Positions 25,439-32,983 of a stretch of 64,000 bases of DNA are shown one piece after another. The position numbers were made by a program, and so were the translations under genes. Below the pieces are notes generated by a model. The model was not told the DNA's origin. It saw only the letters and a list, made by a program, of their open reading frames with translations, and made no database searches. The DNA is from Luteolibacter yonseiensis. Lineage in GTDB: Bacteria; Verrucomicrobiota; Verrucomicrobiia; Verrucomicrobiales; Akkermansiaceae. The number at the start of each line of letters is the position of its first letter. Position 1 is the first letter of the stretch. The DNA is taken from positions 4,606-68,605 of the forward strand of contig NZ_JAENIK010000010.1 in assembly GCF_016595465.1 (NCBI RefSeq), written 5' to 3'.

Positions 25439-26395
25439 AGTGTCGTCCTCGTCGTCCTCGTCGTCCTCGTCGTCCTCGTCGTCCTCGTCGTCCTCGTCGT
25501 CAGCGTCGTCCTCGTCGTCCTCGTCGTCCTCGTCGTCCTCGTCGTCCTCGTCGTCCTCGTCGTCCTCGTCGTCCTCGTCGTCCTCGTCGTCCTCGTCGTC
25601 CTCGTCGTCAGCGTCGTCAGCGTCGTCAGCGTCGTCAGCGTCGTCAGCGTCGTCAGCGTCGTCAGCGTCGTCAACGTCGTCAACGTCGTCAACGTCGTCA
25701 GCCTCAGCCTCAGCCTCAGCCTCAGCGTCAGCGTCAGCGTCAGTGTCGGTGTCGTCGGTGTTCGATTCCGATTCCAATCCGGTCACGCCTCCGTCGTTTT
25801 CATTTTCCGGCCGGGGGGATTCGTCGGGGACGGGGGATCCGGAGGTTTCGTCACTGGCAGCGGTTTCGGTTTCGGGGGAGCGGCCGTTGTTTTCCAAGAG
25901 GACGAAGACTTCGTTCTGCACGGCTTCGATCTGGCTCAGCGGGATGTTCGGGTCCTTCACGATGAAGACCTCGCCGGTCTTGCGGTGTTCATAGACGCGG
26001 AGGATGCCGGTGGGGGTGCGCTGGCTGTCGGTCTCGCGCAGGAGTTTCTGGCGTTCGAGCATGACGGCGAGGACGAAGCGGGCGTTCTCGGTGTGGTCCT
26101 CGTCCTCCTCCACGAGGCGTTGCAGGATTTCCTCGGCGCTGAGTTTTTCCACCGGGCTTGCGGTTTCATTTCCCCGGGGGGCGGTGTATTTGGTGCGCCA
26201 GAAGGAGAACGGGGCGTCGCCGGATTCCTGCTGGGTCTTCCAGCCTTCGGCGCAGTAGTCGCGGCGGACGTAGCCGCTGGATTCGGGGTCGGGGAAAAGC
26301 GCGGTTACGATGGTTTCGCCATCGACGAAGGGGCGTTGGGAGGCGGCGCACTCGCGCCCGCGGGAACGGACATGCCAGGATTCAGCGATAGCCAT
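25424..26395 (-). CDS. hypothetical protein with very long Asp/Glu repeat tail
   Basis: A 323-residue protein without signal peptide. Residues 1-175 are a normal globular region: MAIAESWHVRSRGRECAASQ, DGETIVTALFPDPE, YVRRDYCAEGWKTQ, LSAEEILQRLVEEDEDHTENARFVLAVMLERQKLL, LRVYEHRKTGEVFIVKDPNIPLSQIEAVQNEVFVLL. I associate this with conserved hypothetical proteins of Verrucomicrobia/Planctomycetes but know no function. Residues about 215-318 are an Ala-Glu, then Asp-Asp-Val/Ala and finally Asp-Asp-Glu tail encoded by a 9-bp microsatellite. The last residues (TLPPR) and the stop come from family C element C1. A LptF/G-like gene lies 14 bp upstream on the same strand. Confidence 0.8.
   Translation of the reverse strand: MAIAESWHVRSRGRECAASQRPFVDGETIVTALFPDPESSGYVRRDYCAEGWKTQQESGDAPFSFWRTKYTAPRGNETASPVEKLSAEEILQRLVEEDEDHTENARFVLAVMLERQKLLRETDSQRTPTGILRVYEHRKTGEVFIVKDPNIPLSQIEAVQNEVFVLLENNGRSPETETAASDETSGSPVPDESPRPENENDGGVTGLESESNTDDTDTDADADAEAEAEAEADDVDDVDDVDDADDADDADDADDADDADDADDEDDEDDEDDEDDEDDEDDEDDEDDEDDEDDEDDADDEDDEDDEDDEDDEDDEDDTLPPR
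25441..25750. repeat. 9-bp coding microsatellite
   Basis: About 30 units of the type cgtcgtcct, changing to cgtcgtcag, then cgtcgtcaa and finally shorter tcagcc/tcagcg steps. The unit types are grouped in blocks, which fits successive expansions. It encodes the acidic tail on the minus strand. The array touches the right end of family C element C1. Confidence 0.93.
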
Positions 26396-26409
26396 TTGAA
26401 AGGGAAGGG

Positions 26410-27906
26410 TTAGTCATTGCCGGGGAAAAGCCGGCGCAGGATGAGGTAGATCGGCTTGCCGGAGATACGGCGGCGGAAAAGGTAGAGCCCCAGCAGGGCG
26501 AAGGCGGCGTTCGGCAGCCAGGCGGCCACTCCGGGCCGCATGGTGCCTGCCTCGCCGATGGCGAGGGAGATGTTGCTGAAGAGCAGCATCAGGGCGGAGA
26601 GCACGACGGCGAGGAAGATGCCGCCGCCCGGGCCGCGGCGCGAGAAATGGATGGCGAGCGGGGTGGCGAGCAGGACGGTGACCATGCAGGCGAAGGGCAG
26701 CGCCCAGCGGTAGTGCCACTGGGTGATGTAGGGGGCGGGCTCCGCGAACTGGCCGAGCCGGTCGTTTTCCTTCAGCCAGCTGCTGAGATCCGGGATGCCG
26801 AGGTAGGCGGCGCTGAGTCCGGGTTTGACGAGCTGCCACGGGGTTTCCGTCCAGTTTTTGATGACGAGCGGGCCTTCCAGCGTCTCGAAAATCGGCGGCA
26901 TGTCCGGCTTGTATTTCGCGATGACGGCGTCCTGGAAGGTCCAGTGGTGGGTCGTCTTGTCCCATGAGGCGCTCTTGGCGGTGATGCGGCTTTCCAGGGT
27001 CTTGTCCGGGCGGGTGGTGGTGATCTCCACCTCTTTCAGGGGCGCGCCCTTGTGGTAGTCCTGCGGGAAGATGCCGATTTCCCACAGACGGTGCTGGGAC
27101 GGATTCTGGTAGAGCACCTGCCGGGCCTTGACGATCTGCTTTTCGGGCACCACCGGAGCGGCCGGTGAATCCGCTGCGGCGGGTGAATCCGCTGTGGCAG
27201 GTGCGTCCGCTGCGGCGGGTGGCGTGGCCTGAGCCGTCTTGTCCCTGCTCTTGGATTTGGTGGGAAGCCTGTCGTTGGCGGCATCCAGGATGGCATCCAT
27301 CTTGCCCTCCGCGTTCGGCGCCCAGTGGTAGTTGAGGCCCAGGCTGAGCAGGCTGAAAAACAGGCCGGCGATGATGAGCGGCAGGGTGAGGCGGATGATG
27401 CTGCGGCCCGCCTGGATCATGGCGATGACCTCGCGGGTGCCGGAGAGTTTTCCGAGGGAATACAGCAGGGCGAGCAGCAGGCTGTAGGGCAGGAGCAGCA
27501 GCAGGACGGCGGGCGAGCGGGTGCCGTAGAAGACGAGAATGGTCTGGAAAACGTGGCTGGATTTCCGGAAGTCCCCGATCTTGTCACCCAGGTCCATCAG
27601 GAGCCAGATGGTCAGCAGCGAGGCGAGGCAGATGGAGAAGATCCCGAAAAACTGCCGGGCGATGTAGCGGTCCAACGTGCCGCCGAGGCAGTAGACGAAC
27701 CCGGCCAGCGCGGGCAGGAAACAAAGCCCGGAGAGCACCCAGGGCCGGGCGAGATGGGCCGGAATGTCCGAGTCCGGGAAGCCGATGAGCTGCTGCCGCA
27801 CGGACTCGATTTCCGCCGGGACGAGCAGGGCGCACGCACCGGCCCCCAGGGCGGCCAGTACGAGGGGAAGCAGGAATCGCAGGAGATGGGTGCGGAAAAA
27901 ATTCAT
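26410..27906 (-). CDS. LptF/LptG family permease
   Basis: A 498-residue inner membrane protein of the YjgP/YjgQ family. It starts with MNFFRTHLLRFLLPLVLAAL, has two early membrane segments, then the family hallmark LDRYIARQFFGIFSICLASLLTIWLLMDLGDKIGDF, PAVLLLLLPYSLLLALLYSLGKLSGTREVIAMIQAGRS, a large periplasmic domain (about 235-400, with an unusual Ala/Pro-rich insertion SPAAADSPAAP) and three C-terminal membrane helices. LptF and LptG form the LPS export ABC transporter with LptB. The N-terminal extra segment before LDRY is unusual. A partner LptF/G or LptB is not visible. The frame extends 92 codons upstream into non-coding DNA; ATG at 27906 fits the family. Confidence 0.87.
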   Translation of the reverse strand: MNFFRTHLLRFLLPLVLAALGAGACALLVPAEIESVRQQLIGFPDSDIPAHLARPWVLSGLCFLPALAGFVYCLGGTLDRYIARQFFGIFSICLASLLTIWLLMDLGDKIGDFRKSSHVFQTILVFYGTRSPAVLLLLLPYSLLLALLYSLGKLSGTREVIAMIQAGRSIIRLTLPLIIAGLFFSLLSLGLNYHWAPNAEGKMDAILDAANDRLPTKSKSRDKTAQATPPAAADAPATADSPAAADSPAAPVVPEKQIVKARQVLYQNPSQHRLWEIGIFPQDYHKGAPLKEVEITTTRPDKTLESRITAKSASWDKTTHHWTFQDAVIAKYKPDMPPIFETLEGPLVIKNWTETPWQLVKPGLSAAYLGIPDLSSWLKENDRLGQFAEPAPYITQWHYRWALPFACMVTVLLATPLAIHFSRRGPGGGIFLAVVLSALMLLFSNISLAIGEAGTMRPGVAAWLPNAAFALLGLYLFRRRISGKPIYLILRRLFPGND

Positions 27907-28281
27907 AGGTGGCCGCTTGCCAGGAAGATTGGCTGGGAAGCGGGAGGAGTGTCGAGTTTGTTGTGAAAGAGGATGTGGACCGCTGGAGGAGAGGCCGGTT
28001 ATGCACCAGCCTCGCCGAAGATGCCTATCATCACGCTGCCCCCCAGTTCGGGTAATCGAACCGCTGCTGGCGGATGCTGTAGTAGTGGTTCGTGAGAGGC
28101 AGCCGGATCGCTCAGATTCCCAACCGCTCAAGCAAAAGCCCCGCATGATGTGAACCAGCTCGCCAAATTTATCATGAATCAATCCACGGGGACGTTCCCA
28201 AAGTGGACCATGAGAAAACCCTGTTGCCGTGGCTTTGGGAAGAATGGGAGATTAAAGGGCGGCAATGTCAGGGTCGCGGGT
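27907..28281. other. decayed accessory DNA
   Basis: No intact gene. On the minus strand, around 28036-28106, the stretch LTNHYYSIRQQRFDYPNWG ends at a double stop and has a stop just upstream, as expected for a gene remnant. Base composition becomes more AT-rich from here to about 29340. Confidence 0.4.
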
Positions 28282-28375
28282 CTCACACCAGAGCAACGTC
28301 AAAAATCGACAAGAAAGCCTCAGCTAAGCGGTGGAAAAAACGGTTGGGCTATCTATCCCCATCATCAACAGTTTC
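28282..28375 (+). pseudogene. frameshifted remnant with LTPEQRQK/KKASAKRWKK motif
   Basis: One frame reads GLTPEQRQK (from 28279) and, after an A-run near 28311-28316, another frame continues IDKKASAKRWKKRLGYL. Joined, they give a motif close to the LTPEERSEIARKAAQARW type found at the ends of many small bacterial proteins. A one-base indel in the A-run would explain the break. No complete gene remains around it. It overlaps the 3' end of the toxin candidate on the other strand. Confidence 0.4.
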
Positions 28376-28666
28376 CGCCAAGTCTGTTTCTGGATTGATC
28401 GGAACGATCTCGATCCAATCGATAGAAACTACGTCTTCAACCTTCAACTCGAAAAAGAATTTACCAATGAACTCGTTCCCGTCAGCCTGAACAAGCGGGC
28501 CCATGGTCCAGACTCTGAGATCCGTTCCTGCTATCTTTTCTCTCGACCAAGGCTTGCGTGAAAGACCCCACTCAAGGCCATTGATTACGTCTTGCCACCT
28601 AGGGAAGCGAGTTTTTGCTAGTTTTGAGGACGATGTGGCCTCTGGATTCCAGTTCAGAGTATACAT
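28349..28666 (-). CDS. candidate toxin of a Panacea-type toxin-antitoxin pair
   Basis: A 105-residue protein beginning MYTLNWNPEATSSSKLAK. The pattern WQDVINGLEWGLSRKPWSR, then AGTDLRVWTMGPL, then FIGKFFFELKVEDVVSIDWIEIV (a helix followed by paired strands) recalls RelE/ParE-type mRNA-cleaving or gyrase-blocking toxins, but no catalytic residues can be assigned and the family is not certain. The start overlaps the stop of the antitoxin gene as TAATG, typical of a coupled pair. Small size, position and AT-rich composition support the toxin role; all functional statements are inference. Confidence 0.6.
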   Translation of the reverse strand: MYTLNWNPEATSSSKLAKTRFPRWQDVINGLEWGLSRKPWSREKIAGTDLRVWTMGPLVQADGNEFIGKFFFELKVEDVVSIDWIEIVPINPETDLAETVDDGDR

Positions 28667-29235
28667 TACGCGTGCTTCAGTTTCTTGTGCAGCCCAAGCG
28701 CGGTAGCAATATCGGACTCTTCATGGTCCATGCTCATAATGAACGCTGCCTCAAGCGGGATGCTTTCCTTGTCTTCTGCAATCTCCCATGCGGGATGGCT
28801 ATGGGATAGCTCACTAACCTCTTCAGCGGAAAAGGGCTTAAGAGCACAGATAATTTCCAGCATGAAGTTGATATCTTCTCCCGAAAACTCGGAAAGATCG
28901 GGCTCCTTAAGAGCAAGAACCTTGTGCTGGGTGTGACCGGAAACTAATTGCCGCTCTTGGACGACAGCCCTGCCAGCGGACACCAAGGAGTCCCTTACTG
29001 GCTTCATGTGACGTGGAGCAGGGCCTTTCCCAAGGCGCATGAAGTCACATCCCACAATAGGCTTGCCGCGCTTCACGAAGGAAAAGAAGTCGGCGAAAAA
29101 CAAAATCTTGTTCAGCTTTGTAGCGCCAAATTTCGGATCACCATTGCACTTTTGCGCAATGAACAAGATCATCTCCGCAAGGCGGTTATCCGCTTGGGCT
29201 TCTCTCTCTCGGGGAGTTGGATTGCTGATGCTCAT
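28666..29235 (-). CDS. Panacea-domain (DUF4065) antitoxin
   Basis: A 189-residue cytoplasmic protein. Residues about 15-130 match the Panacea/SocA-like domain: RLAEMILFIAQKCNGDPKFGATKLNKILFFADFFSFVKRGKPIVGCDFMRLGKGPAPRHMK is its typical core (helix, KL-KILFFAD, G-x-x-IVGCDF, GPAP), followed by the PVRDSLVSAGRAVVQE segment. Panacea domains act as antitoxins to many unrelated toxins in PanAT systems. The C-terminal part (LEAAFIMSMDHEESDIATALGLHKKLKHA) is helical and may contact the toxin or DNA. Codon and base use are more AT-rich than the neighbours, suggesting horizontal arrival. Confidence 0.88.
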   Translation of the reverse strand: MSISNPTPREREAQADNRLAEMILFIAQKCNGDPKFGATKLNKILFFADFFSFVKRGKPIVGCDFMRLGKGPAPRHMKPVRDSLVSAGRAVVQERQLVSGHTQHKVLALKEPDLSEFSGEDINFMLEIICALKPFSAEEVSELSHSHPAWEIAEDKESIPLEAAFIMSMDHEESDIATALGLHKKLKHA

Positions 29236-29277
29236 GTCTCAAAAAGATTGTAGGTTAGGGATTGCTTAAAGGCGATC

Positions 29278-29336
29278 AAAATATAATGCAAGCCAAAATA
29301 GTTCAAAAGAACACTTTCAATATTCTTTCAATATTG
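29278..29336 (-). promoter_or_regulatory. predicted promoter and operators of the toxin-antitoxin operon
   Basis: On the minus strand TTGAAC (29306-29301) and TATTTT (29283-29278) are spaced by 17 bp. A perfect palindrome gttcaaaagaac (29301-29312) covers the -35 box, and an 11-bp direct repeat tttcaatattc / tttcaatattg lies at 29315-29336. These are good candidates for autoregulation sites. Confidence 0.55.
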
Positions 29337-29421
29337 AATGTTTTTTAAGTGGCCGCTCAAGCATGAACGGCAATTTCACCCGGGTTACGCTGGATTCCGA
29401 CACGAATACAGTCACCGGAAC

Positions 29422-29453
29422 AAAAAAACCGGAGCGGCACGTGGCCGCTCCGG
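29422..29453 (-). terminator. intrinsic terminator after the phosphofructokinase gene
   Basis: On the minus strand, a stem ccggagcggcc / gccgctccgg with a short loop is followed by seven T. It lies 56 bp beyond the stop codon at 29509. Confidence 0.9.
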
Positions 29454-29508
29454 CTGGAGTGATTTGGAAATCCTGAAGGAGTCTCCCGGAGGAGTCTCCC
29501 TGCGGATC

Positions 29509-30735
29509 TTACTTGTGCAGGATCTTCGGCACCATCGGCGCGCGGAGGCGGTGTGGCTCCGGCAGGTTCGAGCCGAGCAGCGGACGGCAGTAGGACAGGA
29601 AGTCCTGCGTCACGCCGTTGCCTTCGGCATTGATGAAGTTGTCCGGCATGTGGCGGGTCTTGCCGGCGACGTTCTCGATCGGCACGAGCTGGTAGTCCAC
29701 GCTGTAGTCGAGCACGGGGCGCTTGATGGCCACCGAGCCGTCGCAGTTGTCCCACATGGCGAACTGGACGGCCTTCTCACCGGCCTCGCGCGCCTCGCGG
29801 GCGTCGCGGTCGGACTGGATGCCCATGAAGGAGCGCTGCAGGTAGCCGAAGGTGTCCGAACGCACGCGCTTGATGCCGAGGCCGTCGCGGATGGAGTTGG
29901 AAAGCAGGTCGCCGAGGGCGCCGGTGCCGGAGAGCTGCACGTTGCCGTGCGAGTCGCGCTCTTCCTTGCCGAGCAGCTTGACGATCATCGGGGTGCCGTC
30001 CGGATCGGAGATGCCTTCGGACACGGCGATGGTGCAGAGGCCGTGCTGCTGATAGACGCGGTCCACGTCGGCGAGGAAATTTTCGATGATGAAGTGGCGC
30101 TCCGGCATGTAGATGAGGTGCGGGCCGTCATCCACATACTTCTGGGCGAGGGCGGAGGCGGCGGTGAGGAAGCCGGCGTGGCGGCCCATCACGACACCGA
30201 TGTAGACGCCCTTGAGCGCGCGGTTGTCGAGGTTCACACCGGTGAACGCCTGGGCGACGAAGCGTGCGGCGGAGCCGAAGCCCGGGCAGTGGTCGTTTTC
30301 CTCGAGGTCGTTGTCGATGGTCTTCGGGATGTGGATGGCGCGCAGCTCGTAGTTCGCGGCCTTGGCCTGCTCGTTGACGATGCGGACGGTGTCGGACGAG
30401 TCGTTGCCGCCGACGTAGAAGAAGTAGCGGATGTCATGGGCCTGCATGACCTTGAACATGCGCTGGCAATACTCCTCATCCGGTTTGTCACGGGTGGAAA
30501 GCAGGCCGGACGACGGGGTGCCGGCGACTTGTTCCAGGTTGTGCGTGGTCTCGCGGGTGAGATCGATGAAATTCTCGTCGATGATCCCGCGCACGCCGTG
30601 GAGAGCGCCATAAATCGACGTCACCTGGCTGAACTTGCGTGCCTCGAGGGCGACACCGACGACACTCTGGTTGATCACCGGGGTGGGGCCGCCACCCTGT
30701 GCGACCAGGACTTTTCCTTCTAAACGGTTGCTCAT
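29509..30735 (-). CDS. pfp: PPi-dependent 6-phosphofructokinase
   Basis: A 408-residue enzyme of the phosphofructokinase superfamily. Motifs: GGGPTPVIN (14-22), GGNDSSDT (109-116) and PKTIDNDL (137-144), MGRHAGFL (183-190), and a PERHF segment. The Lys in PKTIDND and the Asp after GGN are the pair that mark pyrophosphate rather than ATP as phosphoryl donor. It interconverts fructose 6-phosphate and fructose 1,6-bisphosphate reversibly in glycolysis. Gene is monocistronic by position: promoter region faces the divergent gene at 30805, and a terminator follows. The gene symbol follows the family function. Confidence 0.92.
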   Translation of the reverse strand: MSNRLEGKVLVAQGGGPTPVINQSVVGVALEARKFSQVTSIYGALHGVRGIIDENFIDLTRETTHNLEQVAGTPSSGLLSTRDKPDEEYCQRMFKVMQAHDIRYFFYVGGNDSSDTVRIVNEQAKAANYELRAIHIPKTIDNDLEENDHCPGFGSAARFVAQAFTGVNLDNRALKGVYIGVVMGRHAGFLTAASALAQKYVDDGPHLIYMPERHFIIENFLADVDRVYQQHGLCTIAVSEGISDPDGTPMIVKLLGKEERDSHGNVQLSGTGALGDLLSNSIRDGLGIKRVRSDTFGYLQRSFMGIQSDRDAREAREAGEKAVQFAMWDNCDGSVAIKRPVLDYSVDYQLVPIENVAGKTRHMPDNFINAEGNGVTQDFLSYCRPLLGSNLPEPHRLRAPMVPKILHK

Positions 30736-30804
30736 GGGGCGGCGAGAATTGACGATCCGGCCTCAGATGCAAGCGTGAACCACCGCTGAAATCCCATCCC
30801 GCGC

Positions 30805-31368
30805 ATGATTCCCACCCCTTCACATCCGGAAAACCCTGCCTGCCCGTGGCTTCCGGAAATTTCCGGCAGACATGACTTCACGCTGACCCGCCGCCACGGC
30901 CACGTGAAAGGGGCGGATTTCTATCTGGACGCGCTGCGCTACGCCCAGTCCCAGTGGATTTCCGGCAAGCCCGCGCAGGCCATCCTCCAGTTGAACAAAT
31001 CCTGGATGGCGGACCTCGCCGGGGAGGAACCCGTGCTGGAAACCCACCCGTCTCCCTACCGCGCGCTGGTCTGGATCATGGAAAACGCCGCCGGTGGAAA
31101 CCGCGGCTATCTCGGCAACCCGGTGCGCCACTTCCAGCACCTTGCCAGCCGCATGTCCGGCCCGCGCGCGGAGATCCGGTCGTGGCGGGCGTGGCTGTGC
31201 TTCCACCTCGCGGAGAGGACACTCGGCCGCACCGGTTTCCCGAGGGACGGGGAACAGATCGCCCGCGAGGGGTTGTGGATTCCCGGCTACCCCCGCGCGC
31301 TCCACGAGGTCGGGGAAAAGGGATGGACGGGGGAACTTGCGGAGGGGCGCACGGTGGGCGACCCGTGA
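30805..31368 (+). CDS. conserved hypothetical protein
   Basis: A 187-residue cytoplasmic protein. A core of GRHDFTLTRRHGHVKGADFYLDALRYAQSQW, GKPAQAILQLNKSWMADL, HPSPYRALVWIMENAAGG, GYLGNPVRHFQHLASRM and EIRSWRAWLCFHLAERTL has the mixed helical look of a real family, probably restricted to this phylum. No catalytic motif stands out. Divergent from the phosphofructokinase gene with a 69-bp gap. It ends about 90 bp before the complex element A locus. Confidence 0.75.
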   Translation: MIPTPSHPENPACPWLPEISGRHDFTLTRRHGHVKGADFYLDALRYAQSQWISGKPAQAILQLNKSWMADLAGEEPVLETHPSPYRALVWIMENAAGGNRGYLGNPVRHFQHLASRMSGPRAEIRSWRAWLCFHLAERTLGRTGFPRDGEQIAREGLWIPGYPRALHEVGEKGWTGELAEGRTVGDP

Positions 31369-31394
31369 TGCGTGGCGGGAGCTCCAACGGAGCC

Positions 31395-31445
31395 AAATGC
31401 GAAAACCCGCAGTCCGTCCCTCAGCACAACGGCGCGGAATGCGAA
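31395..31445. repeat. loose outer half-unit of element A
   Basis: Contains tcagcacaacggcgcggaat followed by gcgaaagtccgccgtctg. It resembles an element A left arm with the variant stem, and recurs at 31697 and (as caccggtagtgtgaaatgcg) at about 31975. Confidence 0.65.
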
Positions 31446-31460
31446 AGTCCGCCGTCTGTT

Positions 31461-31672
31461 CTTCAGCACCAACGGTGCGGAATGTGACAGCCCGGGGTGA
31501 GCGAAGCGCAACCCCGGGATGGGTTGTTCCGAATCGCAAGTCCTGAAGGGACGGCATCCGTGGCGCGGCAATCCCCCGTCGATCACGTCCCTTCAGGACT
31601 CCGGTTTGTTTCGGGGATCTTTTCCCATGGCGTTGCCATGGGCTATCCCATTCCGCACCGTTGGTGCTTGAG
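31461..31672 (-). repeat. element A, copy A7 (long arm first)
   Basis: A 212-bp copy whose outer arms carry gcaccaacggtgcggaatg and cattccgcaccgttggtgc: a paired change from aaa/ttt to aac/gtt relative to other copies. Left long hairpin cccgggg/ccccggg around tgagcgaagcgcaa; right short hairpin cccatggcgttgccatggg. Confidence 0.9.
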
Positions 31673-31689
31673 ATCCGGCGTTCCGCCGT

Positions 31690-31730
31690 CCGTCCCTCAG
31701 CACAACGGCGAGGAATGCGAAAGCCCGCCG
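31690..31730. repeat. loose outer half-unit of element A
   Basis: Contains cagcacaacggcgaggaatg and gcgaaagcccgccgtctg, nearly identical to the half-unit at 31395. It joins copies A7 and A8. Confidence 0.65.
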
Positions 31731-31736
31731 TCTGTT

Positions 31737-31947
31737 CTCCAGCACCAACGGTGCGGAATGTGAAAGCCCGGGGTGGGCGAAGCGGAACCCCGGGTGGCAT
31801 GTTTCCAAACGGAACGAGCCCTGAAAGGGCGGCATCCCTGGCGCGCCGCCACCGCGCGATCACGTCCCTTCAGGACTCCGGTAATTTGGAACCCGTTTCC
31901 CGGGACGTTGTCCCGGGCTATCCCATTCCGCACCGTTGGTGCTGGAG
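31737..31947 (-). repeat. element A, copy A8 (long arm first)
   Basis: A 211-bp copy with the same caacgg/ccgttg outer-arm variant as A7. The short right hairpin is cccgggacgttgtcccggg, a stem different from all other copies yet fully paired. The long left hairpin is cccgggg/ccccggg around tgggcgaagcggaa. A further half-unit follows at about 31971-32005. Confidence 0.9.
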
Positions 31948-32032
31948 ATCCGGCGTTCCGCCGCCCGTTCTTCAGCACCGGTAGTGTGAAATGCGAAAGT
32001 CCGCTGTCGTGAAACGGCTTCCTTGGAATGCG

Positions 32033-32983
32033 CTACTTCGCTCGTTTCGCGAGCCACAAGGCGGGCATGGCGCATGCCCCGGCGAGGATCGCGATCCATC
32101 CCCATGCGGGTATCCCCGGGCCCGGGCCGTCGTGGATTCCGGCGGATTGGATGTCCGGGCGGAGGACGGGCCGCGTCGTTTCCTTTTGCGGGGACTTGTC
32201 CGTAGGATCGACCCGCCTTCCTTCCATCACGGAATCGCGGTTGGTGGCGATGAACGAGGCATACGAAGGACGCTCCCGCAGGGAGGGCTGGTATTTGTCG
32301 ATCTCTCCCTCGAACGTCGGCAGCCAGACCGCCCCGGCGTGGTTGCCGGAGGTGAGGGCCTGTTTGTTATGTTCCAGGAAATTCCGCAGGAGCCATATCG
32401 GGTGGAACTCGGGCCCCTCATAGCTTTTCGATGTCTCCACCCACAACGCGCCCGCCCAGTCCCTGGTTTCCTTGGGGAAGCCCTCGTCATTCATCAGGCA
32501 GTAGAGGATGACGTTGCCGACATGGGATTTGAATGCCGGAATCTCCTGCTGGTTGCGGTTCTTCCTGGGGGCGGTGGAGGCGGTGTCGAAGATCGGGATG
32601 AGCGGCTTGAGGAGGTCCCCGTATCCCTGGACTTCCTTCATGATCTCCGAGGCGGTTTCGTCCTCGCGGGAGTAGTCTCCGATGACCTCATCGATGGTTT
32701 GCTGATGACGCAGGCCGATGAGGGTCGCTTTCGCGCGGATCCGCACCTCACGCCGCGGGTCCCGTGACTTTTGCAGCAGGTATTGGATCGCGGCGGATCC
32801 ATATTCACGGGGCAGCCAGCCAAAGCCCGAAGAGGGAGGATTCAACTGGAAAATCTCCTCCTCGATGCGCACCGGCAGATCCGCCGCCGAATGGACCGGC
32901 GTTTTCTCCGGCCCTCTCTCCAAGCCGGCAAGGGGCATGATCCCGGCGAACGAACAGACGATGATCAACAGATGGCGGTTCAT
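32033..32983 (-). CDS. exported HEAT-like protein with C-terminal membrane anchor
   Basis: A 316-residue exported protein; the signal peptide is MNRHLLIIVCSFAGIMPLAG. Residues about 60-130 are helical and HEAT-like (AAIQYLLQKSRDPRREVRIRAKATLIGLRHQQTID). The C-terminus has one membrane segment (PAWGWIAILAGACAMPALWLA) and a basic end (KRAK), like a sorting or anchor signal. No enzyme motif is recognised. Its start overlaps the stop of the large repeat protein gene (ATGA at 32980-32983), so the two are probably translated together. It is the last gene of a four-gene secreted-protein operon. Confidence 0.75.
   Translation of the reverse strand: MNRHLLIIVCSFAGIMPLAGLERGPEKTPVHSAADLPVRIEEEIFQLNPPSSGFGWLPREYGSAAIQYLLQKSRDPRREVRIRAKATLIGLRHQQTIDEVIGDYSREDETASEIMKEVQGYGDLLKPLIPIFDTASTAPRKNRNQQEIPAFKSHVGNVILYCLMNDEGFPKETRDWAGALWVETSKSYEGPEFHPIWLLRNFLEHNKQALTSGNHAGAVWLPTFEGEIDKYQPSLRERPSYASFIATNRDSVMEGRRVDPTDKSPQKETTRPVLRPDIQSAGIHDGPGPGIPAWGWIAILAGACAMPALWLAKRAK

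Noticed and set aside
25395-25994. Ser-rich frame on the plus strand across the microsatellite
   Set aside because: Pure repeat translation; the minus-strand frame has a folded N-terminal region.
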